A stretch of 64,000 bases of DNA from Forficula auricularia. Lineage: Eukaryota > Arthropoda > Insecta > Dermaptera > Forficulidae. The stretch spans positions 9,974,598-10,038,597 of the forward strand of contig JALMQS010000061.1 of the NCBI GenBank assembly GCA_024734495.1. The letters run 5' to 3'. How positions within the stretch are numbered: position 1 is the stretch's first letter; the number at the start of each line of letters is the position of its first letter. A model generated the notes under the pieces. That model saw nothing but the letters and a program-made list of their open reading frames with translations, did no database searches and was not told the origin of the DNA. The position numbers and the translations under genes were made by a program. Below, one piece after another: positions 22,291-34,033 of the stretch.

Positions 22291-23167
22291 TATGGTATAT
22301 TGAACTAAAGAAAAATATTTTACGTTGTCAAGACGTGTGTTTTTCGCTTCCGTTTTAGAATAATAATTTTATTTCTTTTTCAATATCAAATAAAAAGAAT
22401 AAATGATAATAAAATAATTCGGATATTTGAGAGAGAATTTATAGAATTCTTTTTATATTCAGGAAAAAAATGAAAGTTCTCAAAATAAATTTTTATTATT
22501 CCCGAGAGATAATAAATATCTTTTCGAGAAAAGAAATAAGATTCTCAAACGTATTTACCTCTTTTCTTCTAAATAATTCTTGAGAAAGAATGAGAAATTG
22601 TTAATTGTTTCCATAATCCTTTTTCATAACTTTTTCTCACATACTAGAAATTTCATCTGATTTTTTCAAAAGAATCCTAAAAACCTTTCAAGTTTATTTT
22701 TTACGAGTTGATTTTCTTTAATTAAATATCTTCTATGAGAATAAAATTCTTTTAAAAGATTTTTCTCTCCGTTTAGTAAATAAATAAATTTATACCTGTC
22801 TGTAAAATAAATACCTAATAAAAAAACTTTCTTCTTTAGCTTCTAGTGATAATATCATAAGAGTATTATTTTGTTATTTACTCTTTACTTAATTAAAAAT
22901 AAAAAATTTCAATGCTAATGAGATGTTAATTATACAATACTTAAATAAATAAATCTACGAAGAAAGTAGAATTCTAATTTTGCTTCCACCACTTAAGAGA
23001 AAATTCATTGAATAATCCCTACATAATAATAGGTAAAAATAATAAAAATAACAGAAAATCAATATTTGTTGTTTATTATTATAAAATTCTTCCAAAACTT
23101 AAGTGACTTAAGGTAGTTATTTCACTATATGGGTTTTCTTGGGATTTTTTTGAAATTTAGACAGATT
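22291..23167. other. AT-rich spacer, nothing recognised
   Basis: No frame or repeat end seen. Confidence 0.5.
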
Positions 23168-23697
23168 ATTATTTAAGGTAGTTCTTTCACAAATGAAAAA
23201 ATTCAAGCTAATAATATATTTGAAAATTTGAATATTAGTCATTAAAAGCACAATACACACACTGTTAAAATTTGAATACGATTTACCACACCAAACATGA
23301 AATAATTGAGATTAAAAATGAAATTTTTTACATTAGATAGGGAAAGGGTGGGGAAATGATCATTATTTTATTTTTTTTCATTGAAGGACTTTCACCATCT
23401 TTGATGAAAAACTAATATTTATTAGAATAATATATTCGGAGTAACTTAAAAAAAAAATTGAAATTATTTACTACGTAATTTTGATAAAAAATAAAAAAAA
23501 CATATTTGGGCAATTATTTTTAGTGGAGGGGATAAAATATCAATGGGTTGGAAACGATCTATTCATAAATAGAAAGTAGTAGCGTAAAATGTACAGTCAA
23601 GTTAAAAAAAGATAACCTAAAATTTTAACATCGTCCATATTTATAGAGTAGTTACGAGGCTAAAACTTTTTGTGTGGATTGTCGCAAAAGAACCTCC
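23168..23697 (+). repeat. Dispersed repeat, inverted copy of 39712-40250
   Basis: Matches the reverse strand of 39712-40250 over its whole length (for example ACCACACCAAACATGAAATA and GGATTGTCGCAAAAGAACCT). Sequence is non-coding; probably an unclassified transposon fragment. Confidence 0.75.
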
Positions 23698-24310
23698 TTA
23701 AATACTTCTGCATCGATTGGCAAAACAAAATTTATGAACAACATAGTTCCGGAGATATTAAATTTCAAAGATAGAGTTTTTCAGACTCTTATACATTGGA
23801 CTATACGGGATAACGGAAAGTTTACATATTTAATTATAATAAAGAAACTCTTCTATTTGATATTGAAATGGTAACATTGTTATAAAAAACTAAACCAACA
23901 TTAAACAATAAGTAATACATTTTTTAAGAAAATTTTAAATCCTAGTTACAACACAGTTTCTGAGATAATAATGAATAAATAATGAAAAATGTATAATGAA
24001 AAATTTACACTAAAAACAAGCTGGCAACAACGCATGTATTTAACCTAAAAAGTGTGTAAACTTTAATACTTTTTTGACGTTTTTTAAAATCCATTGTCGC
24101 AACAGATTTCAATTGCTTATTAAGAACTTTTTTTTTATACAAATCGACCTTTATAATGTATTTTATCTGTCATATTTCTATGATAAAAATATTCAAGCCC
24201 GGACAATGTTGCCAGATTTTTGAAACGAGCACGCGATTGGCTAGTAGTGGTACATAAACAGCAAAAAGTTTTGCGCTTATGAATTATGAATCCTTATTGT
24301 CTGTTCTATA
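23698..24310. other. Spacer, nothing firm
   Basis: The 66-codon frame at 23674-23874 overlaps repeat sequence and has no known domain. Confidence 0.4.
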
Positions 24311-24312
24311 TA

Positions 24313-24440
24313 CAATAATAAAACTTGAGTAAGATACGAGGTAGGTTTTTTTTTGTGAAACCTACCTAGTATCTTACTCAAGTTTTATTATTATATTAAA
24401 ATGTTTCACCTAGAACCAACACCGAACTCCTTAAAAGTTA
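24313..24440. repeat. Family-G hairpin repeat
   Basis: AATAATAAAACTTGAGTAAG and its mirror form a near-perfect hairpin (about 24315-24392), followed by AATGTTTCACCTAGAACC and AACACCGAACTCC. The same layout occurs at 40944-41060 and, degraded, at 35640-35860. Confidence 0.6.
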
Positions 24441-25399
24441 TGTTCTATATACTCTAGCTTTAACTTTTTGCTAGTATTGTCGCGAAACAACTAGCTTAAT
24501 TTAAATTCTTTGCTGCTTGTTGCTCTTTTACTCGGTCTTTAAATCTCAGGATACATGGTGAGTATAGGCCCCTGGCTAGCAAGAGGGCCGCCGATAAATA
24601 TATACTCTTATATTCATTTTCTTCATCTTCAGGTTGCTCTGTGTCGATTAAGCAATCGAGAACTTTTTTAGTATTTCATCTTTGGATTCCCCTGGGCTGT
24701 TTAATACTTGCAAAATAACGTATTAGAAAAGCCTTACAATTCTTTTGAGAAAGTCATCTATGCAGATGTGACTTTCTCTGTGTATTCTTCGGAGTTGTTT
24801 TCAAAGTGGAAGCCAACGAACTCGAGTAAATGTTTGCGTTGGTTGCGGTTACCATTTTTGAATAAATGAAGCGCCTTGATATCGCTTAACCTTGTCTTCT
24901 GAATCCATTACGTTAATTTGTTATTATCATTTTCAGTTTGATCATTTTCTTGATTTTTCCCTCTTCTTTAGACTAACCTTTGATTGATTCCTTATCGATT
25001 AGTCGGCTTGCGATCGATCGTAAGCTTCCTCCTTGTGTTCTCCAATCGTTGTTCAATCTCGGCTGAGCCTTAATTTTGTACGAATCAGATCACAAGGTTT
25101 ATAAAATACAAAATACTTTGTTTAGGTAAATGGTTTTTTTATTAATTCAAAGAAGTAAATATAACAAAGAAATATAACGTGTGGATGTCTTCTTGCTTTG
25201 TCACTGGCAATTCATCTAGTAATGTCTTCATTGGAGATCCATTCGCTTCTTCAGTCTTTCGTTTTTACTTTATCATACAGGGTATGGTCAAGTATTGTAA
25301 TCGTGCATAAAAAAAGTGGTTTTTTCCTTCTTTTTTTCGAAATATCTCAAAAACGGCTGAAACTAATTTGATTAAAAAAATTGAGCGAAACCATGGCAT

Positions 25400-25640
25400 T
25401 TCGCTCTACAGAAAAGCTCTAATAAGTGAACATCGAAAAAATTATATTTTTCGAGATAATAATTGTTTTGTCAAAATGTCTGTTAGTTTGTCTGTCCGGT
25501 TGTCTGGTCGGGTGTCCGTTAGTCTGTGCGTTACCAAATTTTTGTGGACGAGCTAGCTCAAAAACTAGTTTGAATATCGAAACCAAATTTCACACGTAGT
25601 TTTGGTTCATAGAGATTAAGAACTTATTAGATTTTGGTGC
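25400..25640 (+). mobile_element. Unclassified transposon fragment with TCTGT/GTCCG repeats
   Basis: Runs of GTCTGT/GTCCGTT, then GTGGACGAGCTAGCTCAAAA, a layout common in arthropod repeats. It leads directly into repeat B. Confidence 0.4.
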
Positions 25641-25915
25641 ATATCGACCCAAAATGTACAGGAGTGGAGTGGGGGGGGGGGGTTAAAAATTAAAAATCTA
25701 GGCCACTTGAGCAAACTCAACCAAATTTTGTATACATAATCAGTGGGACCCCAGAAGTCTAAAAATGCAAAAACTATCCCCCCAAAATGGAGGGGGGGGG
25801 GTGTATGGTCAAAAAATGAAAATCTAGGCTCTTGTACTAAACTCAACCAAATTTTGTATACATAATCAGTGGGCCCCCAGGAGTCTAAAAATGCAAAAAC
25901 TAACCCCCCCCCCTT
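25640..25915 (-). repeat. Repeat B, tandem units with G and C runs
   Basis: Two reverse-strand units, period about 126 bp (CTCAACCAAATTTTGTATAC at 25716 and 25842), with homopolymer runs of 9 or more G or C (25672-25682, 25792-25801, 25902-25911). Confidence 0.75.
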
Positions 25916-26349
25916 ACTTGAATATAAATAATTTTATTAAATATTAAATATAAGTGAGGGGCCAGGTTAAATAGTAAAGTCAAGTGGATGGCCACATCAG
26001 AACACGTCAGCTTATTTTTTCATCAGTTACTTTAAATTCATCTTCATTTTAATGTCTATCAATTTCGTCTTCATTAATCTTTTTCTTGGATTCTCTGATT
26101 TCCTCTTTTTGTTATTGTATTTTGACTTCATCAATGATTTTTCCCTTATCATTTTTCTCAGATTCATCAGCTATTTCCGTTTTTTCCTTCTCCTTTTACT
26201 TCTTCTGTACGATCTATTTTTCCCCCTCTTTAGATTCGCTCTTTTCAGATTTTTTTCTCTCTTCGTCTTTTGTTACTTCATTTGATTCACTAGCTTTTGT
26301 TTCTTCTAATTCTACTCATAGCTTCAATAAGCTAATGACATTCGTATAA

Positions 26350-26984
26350 TTGGAGATTTCTGAATTAAGTTGTTCCAATAAAGAATCCTTATTTTTCAAA
26401 AAAAAAAATTAAACCTAATTCTACTTAAAGAGATGTTTACAGAGAAATCTTAAACCCTCTGATAAAATTGGGAATTTCATGTTTGTATCTTATTTAGTTT
26501 ACGATTTACTATGCTCTCACGACCAGGCCGACATAGAAACTAGAAATAGTCCCGTTTTAATTTTTAATTGAAACCCTAAAAGTAATACCTACATTCTAAA
26601 TTCCATGAACAATCACTCACTATGAATCATTCCGGATGTTTTTTTGCTACACTTTTCTTCTGTAGAGATTTAGCACCGATGATGTCAAAATGAAGACATC
26701 ATAATCTACGTCAATTTGAATTTTAAATATTATATTAAAAAATGTACCTATGTTATTGAAATTTAATACAGGTGTGTTTACACAGCTACTTTGACTGATA
26801 GATAAGTATACGTATTTTAATAGTAGATTATATGCTTTCTGGGTATCGATTACACCAGAAGTTTAATATTAAACATTTGTTCCGCGTAATAAACCAAAGT
26901 ATAAGCCGGGTCATATTTATTTTCTTTGATTAGTTAAAAATTCCAAATATTTAAGTACAGATCGAATATGAAAAATGAAGAATC
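26350..26984. other. Spacer, nothing recognised
   Basis: No frame or repeat end seen. Confidence 0.5.
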
Positions 26985-26989
26985 GACTC

Positions 26990-27214
26990 TTAGCCCGGGT
27001 GCAAATTGAGCACAGGGCGCGCCTACTAGAGAGCCATCAGAAGATTAAAGAACGATTAAAATTTAAATATAGATATAGCTCAGTTTCGCTGTATATGTAT
27101 GAACAAATTTCAGTCAAGTACTTATAATAATTGTTAAAATGTTGAACAAAAATAAGCTTCTGTGCTGGCTCTCAACTACGTGCCACCTGTGCTCAATTTG
27201 CGCCCGGGCTTAGT
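26990..27214. mobile_element. MITE with TTAGCCCGGG ends
   Basis: Ends TTAGCCCGGGTGCAAATTGA and, on the reverse strand, CTAAGCCCGGGCGCAAATTG, about 45 bp of inverted similarity. GACTC flanks both sides (26985-26989, 27215-27219), suggesting a 5-bp target duplication. Confidence 0.7.
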
Positions 27215-27371
27215 GACTCCTTTGACTCGCTGTCTCCGAAAAGAATAAAATCATTTGCTCCCATGAGATAAAATCTATTATCCCCTTTAAAGCTTATTTT
27301 GAAGATAGCCGACTCCAAACACCCGTTATAGTCAAATTGGAGAAGTGCCAAACTAGTAACTATACAATATA

Positions 27372-27514
27372 AAGAGTAAATAAATATTATATTTAATATT
27401 CATTTACTATGAGTTAAGGATTCTTGGTCACTTGTTTCACATTAAAATTAAAAAATTAAAAGATGTAAAAATTATTAAAGTTATTTTCTGTACTTCCTGA
27501 AGATGGGTTGATAG

Positions 27515-27545
<31 letters not shown>

Positions 27546-27653
27546 TGAAAAAAATTTTACATCTTTTAATTTTTTAATTTTAATGTGAAACAAGTGACCA
27601 AGAATCCTTAACTCATAGTAAATGAGTATTAAATATAATATTTATTTACTCTT
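27372..27653. mobile_element. Inverted-repeat element with (TA)n centre
   Basis: Two arms of about 100 bp (one includes GGATTCTTGGTCACTTGTTT) mirror each other around CCTGAAGATGGGTTGATAGC and a (TA)n run (27516-27545). The CTGAAGATGGG piece looks like half of the hammerhead-like motif. AAGATGTTTCACCTTGCAC follows the right arm. Confidence 0.7.
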
Positions 27654-28760
27654 ATCTTTATTAAAGATGTTTCACCTTGCACAATCTCTACTAATTACTA
27701 TACAATATGTTTATTCCCACTTTTTCAAGCGAACCCTTCCTCTTTCCCAATTTTCTCCAACTTTTAAAATCTTCAGCCCTTCAAGATCAATGTTACCAGG
27801 CACTTTCCTCATACATTTTCTCTTGAAAATTCTCTCTACACTTCGATAAGTTTATATCTCTATTGATGGTTTAGATTTTTTTCTTGCATTCGAATGTATT
27901 AGAAAAAATAATAAATAAATTAATATCAAACTAAAAAAAAACTGGTTTTATAAGGATAACTTTTATGACAAAAACACAATTTTTAGACGTTTTTCTTAGT
28001 ACCTAATTAAATATAATTATTTGTGCAACAAGGCAAATAAATTAAATCATGACGATACCATCAAACAGAACATCTCAGAAATAAGAGAGTATATGTCTAT
28101 TCTAACGCTAAAGTTAATTGAAGGTACGAATATATAAGATAAATCTTTTTCCCGAGAAGTTTTTTTATTTTTTCTTAGAGTTAATTAACTCCATTTTTCT
28201 GCCTGAAAGAATTTACGATAACGACTCAAACGAAACCGTTTATTAAAGCGTAATTAGTGAAATTACCTGTCTCTTTTTAATAAAGGATTTATCTAGTTGA
28301 AAAAACCTACTATTACCTTTGATTTGTTTTCTGATTACTAATAAGTTTTTTTTTCAAATAGATAACTCTCGGGTAGGAAATGTAAAAAATAAACACGATT
28401 GGGGAAATCGATTGAGATGGTCTCTCGGGTATTTGGACTTTTTACTGGCGAGTTTAATGAGCCCCAGGGGCTTTCAGTAATCTTGGCCATCGTTTTTAAC
28501 CCGAACAGCTTCTCTCTCTCTCTCTCTCTCTCTTTGGTCTGCCTTTCGATAACTACAATAAATTCCAGTTACAAGTTTTTTCTTGTTGTTGTTTTTAAGA
28601 ATCGCTATAGCAATATTATTATCAACCGATTTTCTTTCGACTATTATTTACAAATAAAGAAGTTTGAAATTTATTAAATGACTATTCCCAGCTTAGTTAA
28701 ATATTTTTCATCGGAAAGAAACGAACTAGGAACTTTGTAATCCAGAAAAACAAAAACAAT
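27654..28760. other. Spacer with one balanced-composition patch and (TC)n
   Basis: 28390-28550 is more complex than its surroundings and ends in (TC)n at about 28510-28533. No coding signal accepted; the rest is AT-rich. Confidence 0.35.
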
Positions 28761-28764
28761 TAAG

Positions 28765-28934
28765 GGCCAGTTGTATGTCGCAAAGTAAATGCTTTTTACA
28801 AGTGACAAAGGGTAGATCTGGTAAATGGAGGGACTTTAAGTGCCTGTCATCTGATTGGCCATCCCAGTCCCTCCATTTGCCGATCTACCCTTTGTCACTT
28901 GTAAAAAAACATTTACTTTGCGACATGCCAACCT
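28765..28934. mobile_element. Short MITE hairpin
   Basis: TGTCGCAAAGTAAATGCTTT continues into an arm mirrored to the right end; the arms are about 65 bp and include GACAAAGGGTAGATC and AAATGGAGGGAC. Target duplication not certain. Confidence 0.7.
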
Positions 28935-29044
28935 AAGTGTTTTATAAATTGAGCCTTTCATATTTACATTTCTTTAAATGACGGATTATTTATTTGTTTC
29001 AAGAACGAAAATTCACTTGCACTTTTCTTTGAAATTGATAATGA

Positions 29045-29345
29045 AAGCATGGCATGCAAGGCTTTGGAATGAAGTTCCATCCAAATTTCATGCAAACCCG
29101 ACTCTTGGTGCTCTCAGTTCTTCGTTCTTTATGGATCCCAATAACTGATACTCCTTACTCTTATTTCCTTTATGTCTTCTAATCTTTCTCTACTTTTTTT
29201 TCTTCTTCCCCTCCAAAATTTGTGTATCTGTGAAATCTTTTGCCAACATTGTAAAATATTATTGCTAAATTATGTATAAACACTAGGTAGGACCTAAGGT
29301 CCTATGTTTGTATACTTTGTGAAATAAATAAAAATAAATAAAAAA
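29045..29345 (+). mobile_element. 3' end of a Jockey/CR1-type LINE
   Basis: The frame ALRLWNEVPSKFH-like (seen as ARLWNEVPSKF) then NPTLGALSSSFF and stop matches the C-terminal WNxLP tail of such ORF2 proteins. The 3'UTR carries hairpin GGACCTAAGGTCC and ends ATACTTTGTGAAATAAATAA with A-rich tail. Confidence 0.6.
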
Positions 29346-29720
29346 AGCACAAAAGAAATCCTGGGACTTATGCAGCCATATATCTTTACTGGAACACAAC
29401 GAGTATACCCTTTAGGCGCCGGGTCAGTAGCTTAGTAAAGAATAACTTAACTCTAATTCGACAGTTGAGGAATAGAGACCGATTTAATATAAATTGTCTT
29501 TTTCATCTCTTTGGGGAGTTGGGTGACCCCGCGTGCTAGATCACCGACTGATTCTGCATCGTTTGCTTGATGACGATGTTGCTGTAGGCCAAATTTCGGG
29601 CGTAAAAAATTCGACCGGCTCACTCACTAACACTACTAACCCATGATAAAAACTATCATACGAAATAAAAACTCGCTAAATGCACTCAGTATCTAATTGC
29701 TTATATTTGCTTTAATGTCC
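29346..29720. other. Spacer
   Basis: Moderately complex sequence, no frame or repeat recognised. Confidence 0.4.
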
Positions 29721-29929
29721 TGCAGTGTTCCGTAAACTTTTTGTGTTCAAGGCACACCTACTAAATCAAAAAATTTTAGAAAGAAACAAAACCAATGTTT
29801 ATTTAATAAAGGGTGTTTTTTTAGAAGTTCACAACTTTAAATTAAAATAAAACAAAGAAAAATATTATTAAAATCAATGAAACTGGCTTTATTGGAAAGA
29901 TACTTTTATGCCATTAAGGTTTGAATATG

Positions 29930-30238
29930 ATTTCAGCCATGTGACCGTCGCGGCTGGCGTCTAGATGGCGCAATCTGGATTTCCAATTTTCCCACACTTT
30001 TCGCAGCAATTTCGGCCGTATTTCGCCGATTGTTGTGTTCCAAGTGTTCAATCGTCTCTGGTTTATCGGCGTAGACAAGTGACTTGACATATCTCAAAAG
30101 ACGATTTAAAACTTGGAATACAACATTCGGCGAATTGTAGGCGAAATACGGCAGCAATTCCTGCGAAAAGTCTGTGAAAATTGGAAATCGAGATTGGGCG
30201 GCGGCCATATGGCTGAAATCATGTTTCATAATCATCAT
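29930..30238 (-). pseudogene. Mariner-type transposase C-terminus, left arm
   Basis: Minus strand: YVKSLVYADKPETIEHLE and, after a frameshift, ENWKSRLRHLDASRDGHM then AEIIFKP and stop. This matches the terminal region of IS630/Tc1/mariner transposases of the SRGGHMxEIIFK type. The catalytic domain is absent. Confidence 0.7.
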
Positions 30239-30278
30239 TTTTCTTTATCTATGGCTGAAATCATATTCAAACCTTAAT
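30125..30278 (+). pseudogene. Mariner-type transposase C-terminus, right arm
   Basis: Plus-strand counterpart: NIRRIVGEIRQQFLRKVCEN then WKSRLGGGHMAEIMF, with a second MAEIIFKP before stop. Shorter and diverged relative to the left arm, and convergent with it. Confidence 0.6.
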
Positions 30279-30645
30279 GACATAAAATTAATTTTCCAAT
30301 AAAGCCAGTTCCATTGATAATTAAAAAATATTTTTCTTTGTTTTATTTTAATTTAAAGTTGTGAACCTCTAAAAAAACATTCTTTATTTATTTATTATTA
30401 AAATAAATATAATATGAAAATATGTTTAATGAGAAATGTGAGCCTGCTTAATTGAGCACAGACGACAGATAAAATTTGGAGCAATTGTTATTAAGGCTGC
30501 TCTCATCTCTTGCTACTCGCATAACTCTCAGCTATGTGTAGGTGCATTATCTTCACAAAACTTGATATTTTTCCGCGGCACACCAACTAATGACCACGAT
30601 ACACCAGTGTGCCCCGTCACACACTTTTCGGAACACTGGTTTAGG

Positions 30646-31575
30646 ACATAGAGACCTTCAAATTTGACAAACATTTATTAAATCCTTTCTGCAATCAATG
30701 TTAAATACCAATCAACTGGTGTGGGCACCACACGACTTTCACATTAGATTCTCCCTTATTTTAAATCATCATACCAATTTTCTTCATTCAAATTATTTCA
30801 ATTTGGGTTCCCCGAAGCCGTTTTGAGAAAACCGTAAAAAATAAAAATTGCAAAATATTCAAGTAAACATGTACTATTTGTTCTTCGATTTTAGCCAAAA
30901 TCTTGAGGTACTTCTTCTAGCTTCTAGAAAGCTTAAGCTTAAAATCCCAAAGCTCTGCGACTTACCGAAGACGAGATATAAACGATTAAAATATTTTATT
31001 TTATTTATTTATTTATTAAAAATATCGTATCTGTAGTGCCATCTAACTCCTTCAATTTACAATTTTAGATCAATTTAATTATACAAAAATTACTTAATAT
31101 AATACAAAAAAAGAAAATGAGAAAAAGAAAAATCTAATTTAACAAGCAAAAATATTAAAAATAAAAACATATGATACATAATACTATATGAAACAAAAAT
31201 GATGAGAATAAAACAAAATAAACAAATAAAAGATACAAGAATACAAAAATATATAGAAAGAAAATCTCAAGAGTAAATAAGTTTTCCTTTTTTTTTTTTT
31301 TTTATTTTATTTTTTAATAAATATTCAGGTGAGCGATTCTTTCATTAGAATCTGATCGAGAAAAGTTACTAAAAAGGGCACGGATAGTATGATCTCTCTT
31401 CCTTTAGAGTTACGCCATTACAGGAATGCTCAAATACAAGTTCTAACCTGTAAGATTAATTTATTAAATACTATTATTGTAGGAACGGCCTTTTTTGACT
31501 CTAGGTAAGAAAATATTAAATCGAAATTTAGAATTTATCATTATTTCAAATTAAAAATTCACCGAAACTACAATC
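30646..31575. other. AT-rich spacer, possible minus-strand LINE tail
   Basis: TTTATTTATTTATTAAAAAT near 30997-31022 could be the tail of a minus-strand LINE; a T-run lies at 31287-31304. Nothing coding. Confidence 0.35.
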
Positions 31576-31976
31576 AATTAGAATCGATAAAAATATCTTG
31601 GGAATTCATAGTTTATTTTAATATGAATATAAAAAATTCAGACCACAGAGGGACCATTTGTATACCTATTTCAGATTTTTTCAACGCTGTCAAAGCTAAA
31701 TTTTTTTGGTTTATTTCAAAACTAATACCCTATTTCTTCTCTCTAAATACTCTTGTATTAGAATCGATAAAAATATCTTGTGAATTCATAGTTAATTTTA
31801 ATATTATAGGGACCGATTCTTTTTTGTTTTCAATTAAATTAATTTTCGATGTTAATCGGTCCGTGGCTTGTGAGAGACTAATTAGCGAGAATGAAGGCCA
31901 CGCCCTTTTATAATTATCCGAGCGCGATCTAGGTAAAATTATTAACCAATCATCTTAATTGGCAATTAAATCAAGA

Positions 31977-32015
31977 GCTATAAAAGAAGCCAAGTGGTAA
32001 TTAGCGAGTCAGTTG
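31977..32015 (+). promoter_or_regulatory. TATA box and initiator of the LTR-like element
   Basis: TATAAAAG followed at suitable distance by CGAGTCAGTT, resembling the arthropod initiator TCAGT. Confidence 0.45.
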
Positions 32016-32160
32016 TAATCCAGCTCTCACTGTGTGAACTGCTGTTTATACACTCTCCAAAAGTTCGCCTGACTTTGGAACGATTGAAGGGACAAAGCTG
32101 TCTCATTACGATATCCTGTAACCACGAAGAAGTAATAAATTACGGGCCTTGTGCCGTTTA

Positions 32161-32300
32161 TTTTGATGAAAGCATTTTTCACTGCCTCAGGGCAACTTCT
32201 TATTTTGATGAAAGCATTTTTCACTGCCCCAGGGCAACTTCTTATTTTGAAAAAGCATTTTTCACGGCCTCCGGCCAAATTCTTATTTTGGTAAAGCAGA
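32161..32300 (+). repeat. 42-bp minisatellite, about 3.3 units
   Basis: TTTTGATGAAAGCATTTTTC at 32161 and 32203, diverged at 32245 and 32286; each unit has a small hairpin (TGCC-loop-GGCA). Lies in the LTR-like insertion. Confidence 0.8.
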
Positions 32301-32676
32301 TTTCTCGGCTATACGCCACCAAGAGAGGTTTTCACCTCTGAAGAAAATCGCCGACACCGGAGCTCCACCGATATCTTTCCATCAAGCCTTTCGAGTCAAA
32401 AACTCATCTTCACTCATCATCTGGATTATATCCCACAATATGAATATAAAAAATTCAGACCACAGAGGGGACCCTTTGTATACCTATTTCAGATTTTTTC
32501 AACGCTGTCAAAGTTAAATTTTTTTGGTTTATTTCAAAATTAATACCCTATTTCTTCTCTCTAAATACTCTTGTATTAGAATGGATAAAAATATCTTGAG
32601 CATTCATAGTTTATTTTTCTATGAAAATCAAAAATTCAGACCACAGGGGGAAACCCTTTGTATCAGTGGCATGCGG

Positions 32677-33740
32677 CCCATAGATGCTGTGGATGCGGCG
32701 CATCCCTAAAATTTCAATCATTTAGAGTATTTTCACAAATATATAAGATCGAGTTCAAAATTTCAGATGAATTTTTAAATTTTCAAATTAATATTATTAT
32801 CCGTCATTTCAAATATTTCTATAACAAATATTTTTTGTTTTGAAAAGTATATTGGTTCTCGAAATGAAATGAAATTGTTACATTGTTTCAAGGGCCAATT
32901 AAAATGAATGATTTTTCCGAAAAGGGTGCAGATAGAAGGTTTGGAGTCCTTGTCTGGTAGATATATCTTCCAGTTCAATCATGTCAAAGACAATTCCACA
33001 CGAGATTTAGTCGAATAAAAATTGTTCTCGGTGAGGAACTATTAAAATAGTAATAATACAAAATAGGAATATATATATACAAAAAAAATATTAGGCTAAG
33101 TAGTTCCACCTCGAATACTTCAGGGCGCCCAATCTTCCGCAAAAGTTGAGTGGCAATTATTTATTTTTGCGAAACTCCTAATTTAATCTAATATTACGAG
33201 ATTTTGAGCCTGTAATATATGTTTTTTAAATTTTAATAATTTTTCCTATTAGAAAGTCTTAAAATGTCACCATTAGTTGAAATGTGGAAACTCGAATTGA
33301 ATTAAGGTAAGTTTGCTTTCGATCTCACACTCATCAAAGAGTTAAAATGTTATTATAATTTCACTGAGTGAGAGCGTTGAAAAATAAATTCATTACCTTT
33401 TGTCATTTTCCATTTTAAATGAAATTAACTAATTATCATAAAGTTAAGTTACACTCTCCCCTCTCCTCTCACCCCTCGAGTGAATATTCCAATTTACATT
33501 GAATTATGATTTTCTTCACGATTTCGAGAAACCCAGTGTAGGCCTTAGAAGCCATCATACAATTCCATATTCCTTAAATTGAAATTAACTTTTAAAGAAG
33601 AGAAGAGGAAGAATGATTCGACCAAAGTTAGGGTGGGAAATAAATGGCACCCTTCTCGTTTCTCTCAATGGTTGGTTCTCAATAGCACCAGCGAAATATT
33701 TAAATACATTAAACATGCAGCTTTATATCATATTCTATTT
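32677..33740. other. Spacer, nothing firm
   Basis: Mostly AT-rich; no frame or repeat end recognised. Confidence 0.4.
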
Positions 33741-33746
33741 AGGTTT

Positions 33747-33848
33747 TTCAAGAAAATCGAATGCTTTTTAACTTCGTTGTCGAATATTAAGATATATAGG
33801 TACACCTAATATGTATATATTTCATTTTCAAATAAAGTATGAATATCG
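33747..33848 (+). repeat. Direct duplication, copy 1 (uninterrupted)
   Basis: TTCAAGAAAATCGAATGCTT to AAAGTATGAATATCG; copy 2 is at 34077-34234 with a 51-bp insertion. Confidence 0.8.
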
Positions 33849-34033
33849 ATTCTTACACATATCTACTTGTATTATGAACAAAATTAATAAAGTTTTTTGT
33901 CAAGATTAGAATATTAATTTATAATTAACAAATCAGGGTGTGCCTTCTGCTTGATGAAAATAATCCTTCATCTTCATTCTAACACAAATAAATATTTATC
34001 ATGAACATTCAATTAATAATGTAATGAAATTGA

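Larger units (their letters stand above)
24496..26330 (-). pseudogene. DEK-like gene relic in three pieces
   Basis: Three minus-strand segments occur in the order of a DEK chromatin protein. 26043-26330: Glu/Lys-rich with stops (KSEKSESKEGEK). 25165-25265: KRKTEEANGSPMKTLLDELP. 24496-24888: SDIKALHLFKNGNRNQRKHL then LEFVGFHFENNSEEY, like the DEK pseudo-SAP region (human QFSGFPFEKGSVQY); next, with frameshifts and stops, VLNSPGESKDEILKK and VLDCLIDTEQPED, like the SAP helix pair; then a tail ending AAKNLN and stop. DEK binds DNA and histones. A decayed copy is likely; diverged exons with introns are less likely. Repeat B and other transposon sequence lie in the gap. Confidence 0.5.
29811..30382. 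mobile_element. Palindromic mariner-type element made of two 3' ends
   Basis: Both ends start GGGTGTTTTTTTAGAAGTTC or its diverged mirror, and both arms contain the same transposase 3' coding region in opposite orientation. It looks like a fold-back of one element end copied onto the other. Confidence 0.75.
29723..30638. mobile_element. hAT MITE hosting a nested mariner palindrome
   Basis: Left end CAGTGTTCCGTAAACTTTTT then AAGGCACACC; right end on the reverse strand CAGTGTTCCGAAAAGTGTG then GGGGCACAC. The nested element at 29811-30382 splits it. The 8-bp flanks do not match, so TSD is lost or boundaries are off. Confidence 0.65.
31805..32436 (+). mobile_element. LTR-like insertion (possible solo LTR)
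   Basis: Inserted in the 180-bp repeat with AATAT on both sides (31800-31804 and 32437-32441), a 5-bp target duplication. It holds a TATA box (AGCTATAAAAGAAG, about 31977), an initiator-like GAGTCAGTT about 30 bp later, AATAAA near 32131 and no frame of known type. Such content suits a solo LTR, though the ends lack the usual TG...CA. Confidence 0.55.
31580..32676 (+). repeat. 180-bp repeat units, split by an insertion
   Basis: Units starting TAGAATCGATAAAAATATCT occur at 31580 and 31760; on the right side TGAATATAAAAAATTCAGAC (32442) and its equivalent (32622) are again exactly 180 bp apart. The right side continues where the left stops, so one tandem array was cut by 31805-32436. Confidence 0.8.

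Noticed and set aside
26052..26349. Overlapping plus-strand open frames of F/S/L-rich protein
   Set aside because: They are the complement of a Glu/Lys-rich minus-strand stretch in the DEK-like relic and have no domain.
31994..32341. 115-codon frame
   Set aside because: Crosses the TATA/initiator region and a 42-bp minisatellite of the LTR-like insertion; no domain.
31805..32436. Canonical LTR ends TGTTAATCGG...CCCACA
   Set aside because: Those points give no target duplication; the AATAT boundaries fit better.
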